From Leishmania mexicana MHOM/GT/2001/U1103 (taxonomy: Eukaryota > Euglenozoa > Kinetoplastea > Trypanosomatida > Trypanosomatidae), in the NCBI RefSeq assembly GCF_000234665.1, contig NC_018324.1, positions 2,476,944 to 2,540,943 on the forward strand: 64,000 bases of DNA, in the 5' to 3' direction. The position numbers and the translations under genes were made by a program. The notes under the pieces were generated by a model. The model searched no databases. It saw only the letters and a list, made by a program, of their open reading frames with translations, and had not been told where the DNA came from. Below, in pieces: positions 20,232-29,857 of the stretch. Every line of letters begins with the position of its first letter. Position 1 is the first letter of the stretch.

Positions 20232-23200
20232 TACCCAGAGGGGAGACGAGGGGAGAAGAGGGGGGGGGAAGGGTGACGAGGCCTGACGTGCACTCGCGCC
20301 AGTGTGGATTGCTGACCTTGCCTTTGTACGGAGAAGAAGAGATGATAACTTGCGCTGAGTCACAAAAGAAAAGAGCGCACGCAGATGCACATGGACGACA
20401 AGGACAGAAAACGCTAACAACAGACGGCGGAAAGCGGCAGCGGGGGCAGGTGGGAGAGAGCAAGAAACCAATTTCACCGTCCCCAGCTCTATCACATCAC
20501 ACCGAACTCCACCGAGCAGCAGTCGCGCGTGTGCGGAAAGGGCCAAGGGGAGGGATATGTCACGGAAGGGCTCTCCATGGAGGTACGGAGGCGACATCGT
20601 GTCAGAAAGGACGGCAGAGCGCGCACGTGTGCATCGCATGTTGAAGAGATAGTGGAGGGGGGGGGTCAGGAGGCGAGCGAGAGAGAAAAGAAGAACGAGC
20701 GGTGCAAGCTGGAGAGAGGGAGCGGATGGATGAGCAAGGCGGTCGCAACGAAGGCGCTGCCTTGCTTGCGACACAGCGCGGCAGCTGTGCAAGACGCATG
20801 CGCGACAGGCCCAACTCTTTCTCGCGCCGAGAAAGAAGGGCCCTTGAAGCGATACGAGAGAGGCCAAGTACATCTAACTGACACCTTGGCGGCTGACGCA
20901 CATCGTTGCAAAAAGAAAAAGCGCTCGAGCGAACTGCACGCATGCTCTCAGCTCACACGCCCGAGCGAGCGCGCGAAGGCTCTTAGCTCAGCCTGATGTG
21001 GGTTTCACTAATGTAGGCATGGAGGAAGAGGACGACATGACATCACACATTCGGACAACGAGATAAAAGAGCGCGAGGACATACACACGCACGCAAGCGC
21101 GTCGCCGGCCTGCGAGCAGGGGCCAGAGAAGACACACCCCGCCCCGCACCAGGGGCATATACATACACCGGCGCGCCATCTGCTGCGGTAGGAAGTCGCC
21201 GTGCGCTCCCACGTAACCATAAGACGCATCAGCGCCACAGCCGCTTTTCAGAGCGCTGCGACAGGCGAAATATGGGGAGAAGAACAGACGCAAAGAGCTG
21301 CCAGAGCAACACAGCACAGAAAGAGCGCAATGCAGGGTGATGCGGCGACACCCAAGAGATCGTGTTGGGCGAAGAAGGAGGGACGGCAAGAGTGTTGTGC
21401 GCGCTATCTCCGCCTGCTTTTTTCTTTTGTTTTTTTTTTCGAAACGGCGTTTCGCTGATGTTCACATCACACCGTACGGCTTTGCTCAAATGGTTGCAGT
21501 ATACCTCTCCACGCGGCACCCGCACACCAAGACACGAGGACGACAACAAAGCTCGCGAGCCGCCAACACAAAGGCACGCACAGGTCACTCGCGCACAACG
21601 TAGAAACAGATGAAAGCAAGCGAACAGTGTAGAAAAGAGTTAGCGTCCAGGACACTGCTAGCAACACAGATGCGCTCACGCATTTCGCAACTAAGGTATA
21701 TTCACTCCCTCGAACGCACACGCGCTCACTCGTACACCACTTCACGGGTCTCTGCTCTCTCCGCATCTACTCCCCCACGGTCAGACTCGTGAAAGAAACA
21801 GAGAGACAGAGGTGAGCCGCCATCGTGAAGAGTGCACACTTGCAGGCAGAAGACACGAGAGAAAAGACACACAGGCAATGCCATAGTCGCTCTTCACCAC
21901 GTCTTGTTGCGCCCAAGGGGGTGGGCGTCGGGGCGCCTCGCATTGCCACCCCGAAAAGCGTCGAAATTGCGTACCAATCGTCACTCTCGGCGGGGCTTCC
22001 TTCTTTTTGCAGGTTTCCGCGCTGCACAGCTGTTTGCCTCGCTCTCCTTCAGTGCAGGTGCAAGAATCACCACGTCCTCACCATCTCAAGCTCCTCTGAG
22101 CGCATGCATGTGTGACTATGAGAGCTTGTATGTACGCCCAGACGGCCGCGCCATGATGGCACACGCGCAAGACAATGGCTAGCTGTGCAGCAGGCTCTCA
22201 CCTCTAGGTCACTGCTGTAGTGTGGTCATGTAGGAAACAGTTTGGATGCCTGTGTTAGTGTGCTTAAGTGTGTACGTTGTTTGGACCCTTCTGTCCCCTC
22301 AAAAACGGTGCTCGAGAAGCTCGAGGGAGAGGGAGAGGTCAAAGGAAGCGACGCAAGAGCGCGTCGCCGACGATGGTGGTGGCGATGAAAGGGAAGGGCA
22401 AGTGCGTGAAGGGGCGATCACCTTTTCCAAAGAAACAGAAATCCCACGATGTCAGGAAAGCAAGTCACTACACGCCGCCCAGCAAACGACAAAGGAAAAA
22501 AAGTGTCCGAGGACGCGCGCTGCTCGGTCGCTTACAGGGACCGCACCCACGGGCACACTCCCACTCATACGCCAGAACCACATTTCTTTTACGGCGCCAT
22601 GGCTCACGGATGAAACGGGCGAGCGAGAGAGATGAACGCCTGAAGGGGGAGGGGAGGGGGACCAGGGAATCAGAGGGGGAGCACAAAATGCACACACACA
22701 AAAATGAACATTCAAGATACAGAGGAGGATGGGAGGCATCACGAGTTTTTCTTGTTGGTCTTTTCGGTGCAAGACGCGCAGGATGTGCTTTGATGTCTGT
22801 TCTGACGCCTGCGACTCTCGAAGAGATGGCGGTGTGTCGAACCCATGCCGGAAAGAGCAACCTTGGAGGACTTGCCATACACCCACACCACAGCACTGGC
22901 AGGCACACAGACATACACACAACCATGCCACTTACGGCTCCGCGTACCTACGCTGCGACGCGTCCTTCATTTCTTCTCTTGAGAGAGGGAATGAGGGGAG
23001 AGAGGTGCATACAATGCGGGCGCTCTCTTCTGTTCTTCGAAGATGTGCTGAACGGAGGCAAGGGGGTGGGGGTGGGGGGACAGGAACACACATCTCGCTG
23101 TGTGTTGGAGCGTATCAGCTGAGAGGGAGGGGGGAGGGAGGAGGGAGGCGGCAAGGGAGACGGACGGGTTTGCTGTGCGGAGGCACACACACATACACAC

Positions 23201-23311
23201 CCGATCGCGCGCACAAACGAGGTCAAAGACACCCTCCGATTCTCAGGGAAGAGAGAGGGAGGGGGAGAGATAGAGGAGGAGCGCAAAGGGAATACGGCGA
23301 GAGCAAACAAA

Positions 23312-23320
23312 TACATGTAC

Positions 23321-23351
<31 letters not shown>

Positions 23352-23355
23352 TATA
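23312..23355. repeat. (TA)n tract with palindromic core
   Basis: 44 bp of almost pure alternating TA, broken by TACATGTACA and ATGTAT. It contains a perfect TACATATATATATATGTA palindrome. It lies about 300 bp downstream of the (RG)9 gene's stop, probably in its 3' UTR. Confidence 0.85.
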
Positions 23356-23657
23356 ACGAACAAGGTGGAAATGAAGGCACCGAAAAGCCATGAGGGAGAG
23401 ACGTGCAGAAAGATATGCTATCCACGGCGGCGGCGGCAGGTAGGGTGGGGGGCGTGGGGGAGGGAAGGCGAGCTGTGAGGACAACCGTGTACCACCGCAC
23501 CACGATGCGCCTCCTATACAAGCACTGGCACACGAGAGCCACATGACAATCTCCTACCTCGTCTCTGGATGGCGGGAAGGGGTAGGCGAGATGCTGAAGC
23601 TGACGTTTGCGGTGCGCATCACGTAAAGGGGGCGGTAAGAGGCACGCCTGCGTACTT

Positions 23658-24746
23658 TTAATACGGACGTTGGTAAGACGTGTTGGGCCCGTAACCGCCG
23701 CGGTACGCGTGCGGTGGGGGGGTGCTGTAGTGGTGAGGCTGTGGTGGGGGCGGTGCACTATAGTGATAGTGTGACGGTGGCGGCGCCCCTCCGCACTGAT
23801 GCGATGGGGGTGGCGCTCCGTGATGGTGGTGCGGATTCAATGAATTGTAGGGGTTGTGTGGGGGGTAGAAATACGGTGGACCTCCCCGTCCACGGCCTCG
23901 TCCCCGACCCCGACCCCGACCACGGCCACGGCCCCGTGACAAGGGTGTGAGATCGGCATATAGGTCGACCTCCTCGTCCGGGTCCGGGAGCGCTGAGATC
24001 AGGAAGGTCTCCTTCTTTTCCACCTTCGCCGGTGGCTGCTCGCTCGCAACATCATCGCGCTCACGAGAAAGAGCCGCCTCTTCGGCCAAATCTGGTATGG
24101 AGGATGGGGCGGGCGCCGTGGAGGGTCGCAGGGACGGCGTGGGAGCCGCGCTGGGCTGGTTGGAGAGATTGCGAGACTCTGTCGGGTCGGTGCCAACAGT
24201 GGTGTTGTGCGCCTCCTCCTTCTTGACTTTCGGCGACGAGTCGGCAGGTGGCGCGGCGGTGGTGGACTCGACATGGGTGGTGGCCGTCGAGGTCACCTCG
24301 GCGACCGTGTCGCGCTCTGCCTTCAGCTCATCCCTCTTCTTTGCCATACGAGCCTTGAAGGCGCTAAAGCTGAGTGTCGTTGCATTAGCGGCAGTGGAGC
24401 TCGTGCCGCTGCCGCTGGCCATCTCCTGCGTAGCCGTGGCGCTTTCGTGAGACGAGGCGGCGCTACCATTCGCCTGCGCAGCGGTCACACTGTTAGCCTC
24501 CAGGGCACGCGCGACGGCCTCCCGCACCTCGGGCTTTACGTCCGCACGACTGCTCAACAGGCTTTGCAGGGCCGTCAAGGCAGCCGTTGCGACGGTGGCC
24601 GCTGTAGCTGGGAGGGCGACAACAGCGTCCGACGCCTCCCGCGTCAGCGCCTTCATGTCCTCCACATCGATGTGGCTGTTTTCCTCATATGACTGCAGCA
24701 CCAGCTTCACGTGCTCGCGCACTTCGCGCTTGCTCGACAAGGACAT
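23658..24746 (-). CDS. Unrecognised protein with (RG)9 tract and Pro/His/Tyr-rich tail
   Basis: 362 residues from the ATG at 24746; an upstream in-frame start at 24797 is GTG and lies before the splice acceptor, so it is not used. An amphipathic helical N-terminus (about 1-85) includes KREVREHVKLVL and PEVREAVARALE. A Ser/Ala/Thr-rich linker with a charged helix (about 128-150) follows. PDPDEEVDLYADL at about 255-267 recalls the DLYADV-type motif of CFIm/CPSF6 proteins, but similarity is slight. Residues 271-288 are nine perfect RG dipeptides. The last 70 residues repeat GAPPPSH and APPPPQPHHY units. RG tracts usually bind RNA and are methylated by PRMTs, so an RNA-associated role is inferred; no RRM or other RNA-binding fold is visible. 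Confidence 0.85.
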   Translation of the reverse strand: MSLSSKREVREHVKLVLQSYEENSHIDVEDMKALTREASDAVVALPATAATVATAALTALQSLLSSRADVKPEVREAVARALEANSVTAAQANGSAASSHESATATQEMASGSGTSSTAANATTLSFSAFKARMAKKRDELKAERDTVAEVTSTATTHVESTTAAPPADSSPKVKKEEAHNTTVGTDPTESRNLSNQPSAAPTPSLRPSTAPAPSSIPDLAEEAALSRERDDVASEQPPAKVEKKETFLISALPDPDEEVDLYADLTPLSRGRGRGRGRGRGRGRGRGGPPYFYPPHNPYNSLNPHHHHGAPPPSHQCGGAPPPSHYHYSAPPPPQPHHYSTPPPHAYRGGYGPNTSYQRPY

Positions 24747-24759
24747 CGGAGAAGCGGAG

Positions 24760-24761
24760 CT
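24760..24761 (-). promoter_or_regulatory. Predicted spliced-leader acceptor AG ((RG)9 gene)
   Basis: The sense C/T tract 24762-24789 ends in CCTAG here, 14 nt before the ATG at 24746. Confidence 0.65.
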
Positions 24762-24786
24762 AGGGAGGAAGAGTTGGGGGTTGGAG

Positions 24787-24817
24787 GGTTTCTGCACGAC
24801 ACGCCCGTGCAGAAACC
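24787..24817. repeat. Perfect 12-bp inverted repeat, 7-nt loop
   Basis: Arms GGTTTCTGCACG (24787-24798) and CGTGCAGAAACC (24806-24817) are exact reverse complements around a 7-nt loop. It abuts the pyrimidine tract of the (RG)9 gene's acceptor on the upstream side, so it would form in the precursor but be removed from the mature mRNA. Confidence 0.85.
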
Positions 24818-25564
24818 GACTGCTTTACACTTACTTTGTGCCGTACCGCACCACGAGTTCAATGTTGGATGCACAAATGGCCCTGTCCGTCAGGAAAGGC
24901 GCCGGGCACAAGACAGAGGCGAATTGTGGAACCCAAAGCCACACGCACAGAGAGATCGGGGTGGGTGGGGGTGGGAGGAGGGGTTGAGTGAGCTAATAAA
25001 AGAAAGGGGGCAGACACTGTGCAATTAAGGAACTTCAGTATCGCCCGCAAAAAAAAGCCTCGAGAGAGAAATGGGACAAGGAGAGCAGCCATGATGGACC
25101 TACGCATGGTAGGGGCGAAAGGTGACTGTAAGCGCAGCACGGCGAGACCAGAGAGAAGATGCGGTGCTTGTCGGTGTCCGTTGGCGATTCTCGAGAACAA
25201 AGCAATGATGGATGCGCTTCGAATCGTGGACGTGAACGATACACATGCTTTTCTTCCTCCTCTCTCTACCGAGGTTTCGCGGTTGCACCGGCGAGGAAGG
25301 GAGTGAAGGGGAGGGAACAGCGGGGGACCTGAGGGGCGGCGTAGACGCACACCACCACAAGTTCCGGCTTTGGCATTCGTCTTGCTTTCAACGAAAAAAA
25401 AAATGAATTTCGTTGGGGGTCTGCACGTCTTGGCCAGAAACGACATCGTTCCAAAAAAAAAAATGGAACAAGACAGTAATAGATGAATAGGGAGGCCATA
25501 ACTAGCCACGCGTGCATCATCGCAGAGATGCGGGGGAACGCAGCGCAGCGTAACGGTAGCAGCG

Positions 25565-26146
25565 TTACGCAAACCGGTCCGCCACTTGCCACATCTTGAT
25601 GCGGTACTCTGCTACCGGGTTGGTCACAAAGTTTTTCTCGTACAGTGCCTCACGAACACGCTGCTGGTCGCGCTGATGACGCAGCTCATCGTGCGAGTAC
25701 AGCTGATTGCGCTGAAAGTCGCGCTGGAAGTACCGCTCGCGGGCAACAAACTTGGTGAAGTTATTCCACACCAGCATCATACCAAAGCACGCCCAGAAGG
25801 ACCACCGGACGGACGTGCCGGTTTTGTTCAGGAAGCGGGTGTAGAGGAAGTTCACGAAGGTGGCGCCAAAGAGACTCGTAACGAGCACCGGGGTGCAGCG
25901 TGCGTTCGTGCTCATGATGTTGCGCATGTTCCAGTGAGACTCGCCATCCTCCGGCTTAAACACACGCTCGACCACACCGGCGTTCGGCACCTCGTTGTTC
26001 TCCAAGAAGAAGTCGAATTGGCGAAAGTTCGGCTCGAAGCAGTTGTCTATCATGACCGTCGGCACCGACCCGTGCCAGTTGAACGATGTGGGGCCATTGC
26101 CCTTGCCAATCATGAAGTGGCCCTGAGCTCCGCTACCGCCCGACAT
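25565..26146 (-). CDS. Conserved-looking small membrane protein of unknown function
   Basis: 193 residues from the ATG at 26146, preceded by a CTTTAG acceptor at 26177-26178. The N-terminal 80 residues are polar to aromatic with no signal peptide (NGPTSFNWHGSVPTVMIDN, FRQFDFFLENNEVPN). Two hydrophobic segments follow at about 85-103 (TPVLVTSLFGATFVNFLYT) and 115-131 (WSFWACFGMMLVWNNFT). The C-terminus is highly charged and helical (YFQRDFQRNQLYSHDELRHQRDQQR). Even composition and absence of low complexity argue for a real gene. The architecture resembles supernumerary subunits of inner-membrane respiratory complexes, but I do not recognise it, and a mitochondrial place is only a suggestion. 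Confidence 0.8.
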   Translation of the reverse strand: MSGGSGAQGHFMIGKGNGPTSFNWHGSVPTVMIDNCFEPNFRQFDFFLENNEVPNAGVVERVFKPEDGESHWNMRNIMSTNARCTPVLVTSLFGATFVNFLYTRFLNKTGTSVRWSFWACFGMMLVWNNFTKFVARERYFQRDFQRNQLYSHDELRHQRDQQRVREALYEKNFVTNPVAEYRIKMWQVADRFA

Positions 26147-26176
26147 TGTGCAGAGAGAGCGTCTACGGGGCACGCG

Positions 26177-26178
26177 CT
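26177..26178 (-). promoter_or_regulatory. Predicted spliced-leader acceptor AG (193-residue gene)
   Basis: Sense sequence TTCCTTTTAATCTCTTTAG ends here, 31 nt before the ATG at 26146. Confidence 0.6.
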
Positions 26179-26307
26179 AAAGAGATTAAAAGGAAAGCCG
26201 ACGAGGTAATGAAGCGGCGAGGGATGAACAGTGCGAAACGCGGGTACACACCAAGCCTACTGGAGATGGGTAGCTCCACCTTACACCCCCCCCAAAAAAA
26301 AAAAAAA

Positions 26308-26337
26308 TCGCGCGTATATATATATACGCGTGTGTGT
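26308..26337. repeat. Alternating purine-pyrimidine tract with 20-bp palindrome
   Basis: The 30 bp alternate pyrimidine and purine without a break (CG, TA, CG then TG units). Within them, 26311-26330 is a perfect palindrome with CGCG ends and a TA core. Both cruciform and Z-DNA formation are sterically favoured. Confidence 0.85.
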
Positions 26338-26709
26338 CTGTGTTGGTAAATACAAATGTATAGCACGTTTACCGTGCACCCAGCACAATGGAAGCAGAGA
26401 CAAAGAAACAACGCAAGTAAAAGGAAGACAGGGGGAGAGAGAGAGCGAGTTGTCGACGCTGACGCCCTGTTCTACGATCACGCTAGATAGGAGGTCAACG
26501 GCAGAGAAAACGAAACGCTTCCGTTTCCCCTTACTACTACTTTTTTATAGCTCGTGTGCGCTGAGAAACAGACTGCCGATTTGAGCATTCGAAAAAAAAG
26601 AGTGGGGGGAGGGTGAAGAGGGAAGAAGCGATACCTAGTCGAGTGTGCGATGGCGTGTGTATCTGCAGAGCAGTCCTATAAAAGCAGTTGCTACGCTTAT
26701 ACACGTCTG

Positions 26710-26728
26710 TATATATATATATATATAT
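26710..26728. repeat. (TA)n tract
   Basis: Nineteen bases of alternating T and A, about 700 bp downstream of the DRC1 stop. Confidence 0.85.
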
Positions 26729-27434
26729 CTGTAGGGAATAGATACGGAATAGCTGTCAGCTTTCCAGTCGCAAAGATAGGCGGAGGGGACGGAATGGAGG
26801 AGACGGAGGGAGACGTAGCGATCAGGTCACTCGAGGTCACGGAAAAGCGCATGAGCGAAAAAAGAAAACTAGATAGAAAGGAGGTGGTAAGAGCAGCGCA
26901 TCTGTCGGTCAGGCAGGTCCGCCACGATCCTCCATGGCAACACACACTTCAGTTCAGACAGGTTGGGAGAAAGAGATGGGGGACTCTGCCTTGTTACCCC
27001 TCAGAAAAAAAGCGCGGCAGTGCACTGCGCGCCTGCACAACGAGGCTTGCCTCTCTTTTTTTGTGCGTGCGGTCGACGCACCTGCTCTTGGTCGACTACG
27101 CGTGAGCGTGTATGTTCAGTTGTGCTGTCTCTTCTCTTGTTCCCCTCGTAGGGAAGGGTACTGGTGCTTGAGTGTACATGGGAAAGTGGGTGAGAAGGAA
27201 GTAGAAATAGCGCAAGAGAAACCGAGAGGGCGACAAAGCAAACGAAAAACACGCACGCGCACAGTCCCGTGCATGTGTACAGGCGTACAAGCAAGTCTAC
27301 ATCGTGGAATAAAAAGAGCAGAAGAACAGCAACCTGCAGCACCGCGCGCCGCAAACGTTGCAGAGAAGCGCAGCAGCCCACTCACACAGGCACACTACGC
27401 CATGTGCACTGCCTCTTCCACGAAATGCCGCTCC

Positions 27435-29381
27435 TCAGGGTTTCGGTGAGGAATAGGACATGCCCTGCGTGAGAAGACGGGGTGGGGCGTAGAGCTCATA
27501 GTTGATGGAGCTGTTCATGTACTGACGAATCAGGTCTTTGAGCTCCTTGTTCTGTGCTCGCATCGTGTCGGTGTCGCTGATGAGCTGCTTTCGCTGCTGC
27601 AGCTGCGCCAGGTACTGACTAAGGCCGTCTTCTAGTGCCTCCCAGACTTGCAGGTGGTCCTTTGGCACCGTCTCGGCCATGTTGCGCCAGTACTCCCTCT
27701 CTGCCGCACGCCGCTTTTCGGCAGTCCGCGTCTCGTTGGAGTTTTTGTGCTTCGCTGTTTCAGCTCTCGTCGCCATCGCCTTCTCCTCCACCGCAGCGCG
27801 GTGGCTAAGGTAGGCATGCAGCGCCTTGAGTGCTTCCTGCGGGTTGATGAGGGCCACCGTCTCATCCTCATTTTCCACTAGAAAATACTCCAACATGTCC
27901 TCCACGTCGCTGGTGCGGTTGAGTCCCAACGTTGTCAGAATGCCCTCCACATCTGCCTGCTCCTGCGTCGTGCCTTGGATAGACCGGATTGCCTCCCGCA
28001 CGTTGTTGTCCACTAGGAATGGCGCCTGCGACTTGAGGATGCTGAACAGCATCTGCGCCGCCTCTGACATCTCCACCTCCCGCGGCTCTTCGGGGCGCTC
28101 GTCCAGCTCGTCCTTCTGCGCCTCCACCCCCATCTCCTCGCGAGGCCAGTAATGCAGCGCTGGCGGTTGCCATGGCATCTGCAGGAGCTCCTCATACACG
28201 ACACGATCCGCCTGTAGGCACTCCTGCGCAAGAGCTTGGCACTTGTCGTGGTGGAGCTTCCACAGCTGCAGGTACTTGGTTTTATCCTTCTTCTCGAATG
28301 TCGCAAACTTGCCTTGGGTGTCGGTGTACTGCTGGTTCAACCGGTGCAGCTGCTTCGTTAGATCGTTGTTCGTGCGCTGAAACCGCTTCTCCGCGTCCTG
28401 GTAGCGCGCGAGCAGCGTCGCGAGCGTTTCCTGCAGTCGCGCGATCTTCTTCTTGTACTGCGCCTGTGCGATGCGGTTCTCCTTCACGCGCTCCCGCAGC
28501 ACCTGCAAGTTGTACGTGAGGCGCTCGCCGTTGAGAAGGTAGTCGGCCTTCGATTTCTCTAGCTCCTCGCGCAACGCGTGCACGTCTGACTGGTGTGTGC
28601 GCTTCACATCGTTGAAATCCTCGTAGCCCGACTCGTATCGAACGTCGAGTTTCTGCTGCGCCTCTGCTAGCTTCTGCTCGCGCTGTTTGCGGTACTCCAT
28701 CTCCTTTGTGCGCCGCGTCTTGACGAGCTCCTTCACCTCCTCAGCACACCGATCTAAGTATGCCTTGCGCTCTGCCTCGTATGTCTTCTCAACGTCCTGC
28801 AGCTTCGCTGTGTACTGCTGCAGGTAGTCATCCGTGCTAGCGCGCATCGTATCGACGAGTCGGCTGACCTCCTCTTTGTTCTTCTGGAGCAGAGCAACAT
28901 ACTCCTCCTCTCGCCGGTGCAGCTGCCCACGCAGCTCCGAGATGAACTTCTCCTTCACGCTAATGAGCGCCTCGCATTCCTTGCGCTGCTCCTCGAGGGC
29001 AGCGTGGAGTTCGTGAGGGACGCCAAGGCGGTAGAGCGCCTCGAAATGTAAGTTCAGCGCGCCGTGTTGCGCGTCGGCGCCGCTGCTTTCTTGAAGCTGT
29101 CCGAGTTCCTGCTGCACGTCCTGTGCGTGCTGACGACGTTGAGACTCCGTCACCTCGGCGGCAACACGGATGCTGGTGGCTGCGGCGATGTTCGCGTGGC
29201 GCAAAGCCCACATTTCATAGCGAGCGTCCAACGCTTTCTTCTCGGCTTCCGAGCGCGGAGCCGCGCCGTTCGGTAATCCGGCGTTGAACTCATTTTGGCC
29301 GTCGTGCGCGTGCAGTTTGTTTTGAATGCGCGTCCGCTGCGCAGCAATGCGCTCCTCCTGCTGCTGCGTTGTGTCAGTCAT
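27435..29381 (-). CDS. DRC1: Dynein regulatory complex subunit 1 (nexin link)
   Basis: 648 residues from the ATG at 29381. DRC1 (CCDC164) is a core coiled-coil subunit of the nexin-dynein regulatory complex that links axonemal doublets and controls flagellar beating. The N-terminus has ERIAAQRTRIQNKL, as in human DRC1 (ERIQARRLRIAARL). A near-continuous coiled coil runs about 90-440. ERLTYNLQVLRERV corresponds to human EKLEYNLQVLKKR, DKTKYLQLWKLHHDKCQAL to the KFWEIW block, and ADRVVYEELLQMPWQPP to VDRIIHTHHLGLPWAAP. The C-terminus (YWRNMAETVPKDHLQVWEAL to QYMNSSINYEL and PPRLL) matches the NYD-SP28-associated end almost throughout. Required for motility in other flagellates. Confidence 0.95.
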   Translation of the reverse strand: MTDTTQQQEERIAAQRTRIQNKLHAHDGQNEFNAGLPNGAAPRSEAEKKALDARYEMWALRHANIAAATSIRVAAEVTESQRRQHAQDVQQELGQLQESSGADAQHGALNLHFEALYRLGVPHELHAALEEQRKECEALISVKEKFISELRGQLHRREEEYVALLQKNKEEVSRLVDTMRASTDDYLQQYTAKLQDVEKTYEAERKAYLDRCAEEVKELVKTRRTKEMEYRKQREQKLAEAQQKLDVRYESGYEDFNDVKRTHQSDVHALREELEKSKADYLLNGERLTYNLQVLRERVKENRIAQAQYKKKIARLQETLATLLARYQDAEKRFQRTNNDLTKQLHRLNQQYTDTQGKFATFEKKDKTKYLQLWKLHHDKCQALAQECLQADRVVYEELLQMPWQPPALHYWPREEMGVEAQKDELDERPEEPREVEMSEAAQMLFSILKSQAPFLVDNNVREAIRSIQGTTQEQADVEGILTTLGLNRTSDVEDMLEYFLVENEDETVALINPQEALKALHAYLSHRAAVEEKAMATRAETAKHKNSNETRTAEKRRAAEREYWRNMAETVPKDHLQVWEALEDGLSQYLAQLQQRKQLISDTDTMRAQNKELKDLIRQYMNSSINYELYAPPRLLTQGMSYSSPKP

Positions 29382-29383
29382 CT
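29382..29383 (-). promoter_or_regulatory. Predicted spliced-leader acceptor AG directly abutting ATG (DRC1)
   Basis: The sense strand reads a run of nine or ten C, TCTTCTTCC, then GGGGGCTTCACTCAG immediately followed by the ATG. No other AG lies between tract and start, so the leader would come wholly from the spliced leader. Confidence 0.45.
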
Positions 29384-29779
29384 GAGTGAAGCCCCCGAAA
29401 TGGAAGAAGAGGGGGGGGGCAAAGAACGATGATTTATGGAGAGGCGAAGCAGAGTGCCGCGTGACGCTGTAGGAGGGGGAGGGGAGAGAGTAGGTGAAAA
29501 GGGCCGTTTTGTCGATGCGCCAGGCCGCAAGACAGAAAAACGGGAAGAGGTGCTTCTCCCCGAACTTGTTCTGTTTGGCTGACTGTGCGTGTGTGTGCTT
29601 GATGCAGTATCCGTAGGAGTGGAGATGTCGTAGGCGCCGGGGAGAAAGAAAGATAACGGAGGGACAAAGTGGGGGAGAGCACCGTGAGTGAGCCGAAGAA
29701 AGGCAAGCAGGAAGTGGCTGCAGATGTCGCCTTCTTAGCAACTAACCAATCAGCTGACGATGCCCGTGCACAAAGAGTG

Positions 29780-29857
29780 CGAGCTCATGTACAGCATCGT
29801 CAAGTCCGGCTGCGCTGTCAACACCCCGATGCAGATACCGAGGACAACATGAGCTCG
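29780..29857. other. Nested inverted repeats, possible structured RNA
   Basis: CGAGCTCATGT (29780-29790) is the exact reverse complement of ACATGAGCTCG (29847-29857). Inside, GCATCG (29794-29799) pairs with CGATGC (29827-29832), and ACAGC/GCTGT (29791-29795, 29814-29818) offers an alternative pairing. The segment stands out from its low-complexity flanks. A 30-codon + strand frame (MPVHKECELMYSIVKSG...) spans it, but I do not recognise it. Function unknown. Confidence 0.4.

Larger units (their letters stand above)
20228..23657. other. Longest intergenic spacer (3.4 kb)
   Basis: A long sense pyrimidine tract at 20233-20273 serves the ACBP gene. The (TA)n block at 23312-23355 lies about 300 bp after the (RG)9 gene's stop. 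G-rich + strand blocks at 23050-23160 are pyrimidine tracts in RNA. The section about 21980-22260 is less repetitive than its surroundings, but I could assign nothing to it. No convincing ORF on either strand. Confidence 0.55.
24747..25564. other. Intergenic spacer with perfect hairpin
   Basis: About 800 bp. It contains a 12-bp perfect inverted repeat (24787-24817) and A-runs on the + strand at 25393-25402 and 25454-25463. No gene. Confidence 0.6.
26147..27434. other. Intergenic spacer with palindromic alternating tract
   Basis: About 1.3 kb. It carries a C8/A14 run followed by a perfect 20-bp palindrome (26311-26330), and a (TA)n tract at 26710-26728. Frames such as 26934-27449 (+) are not protein-like. 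Confidence 0.6.
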
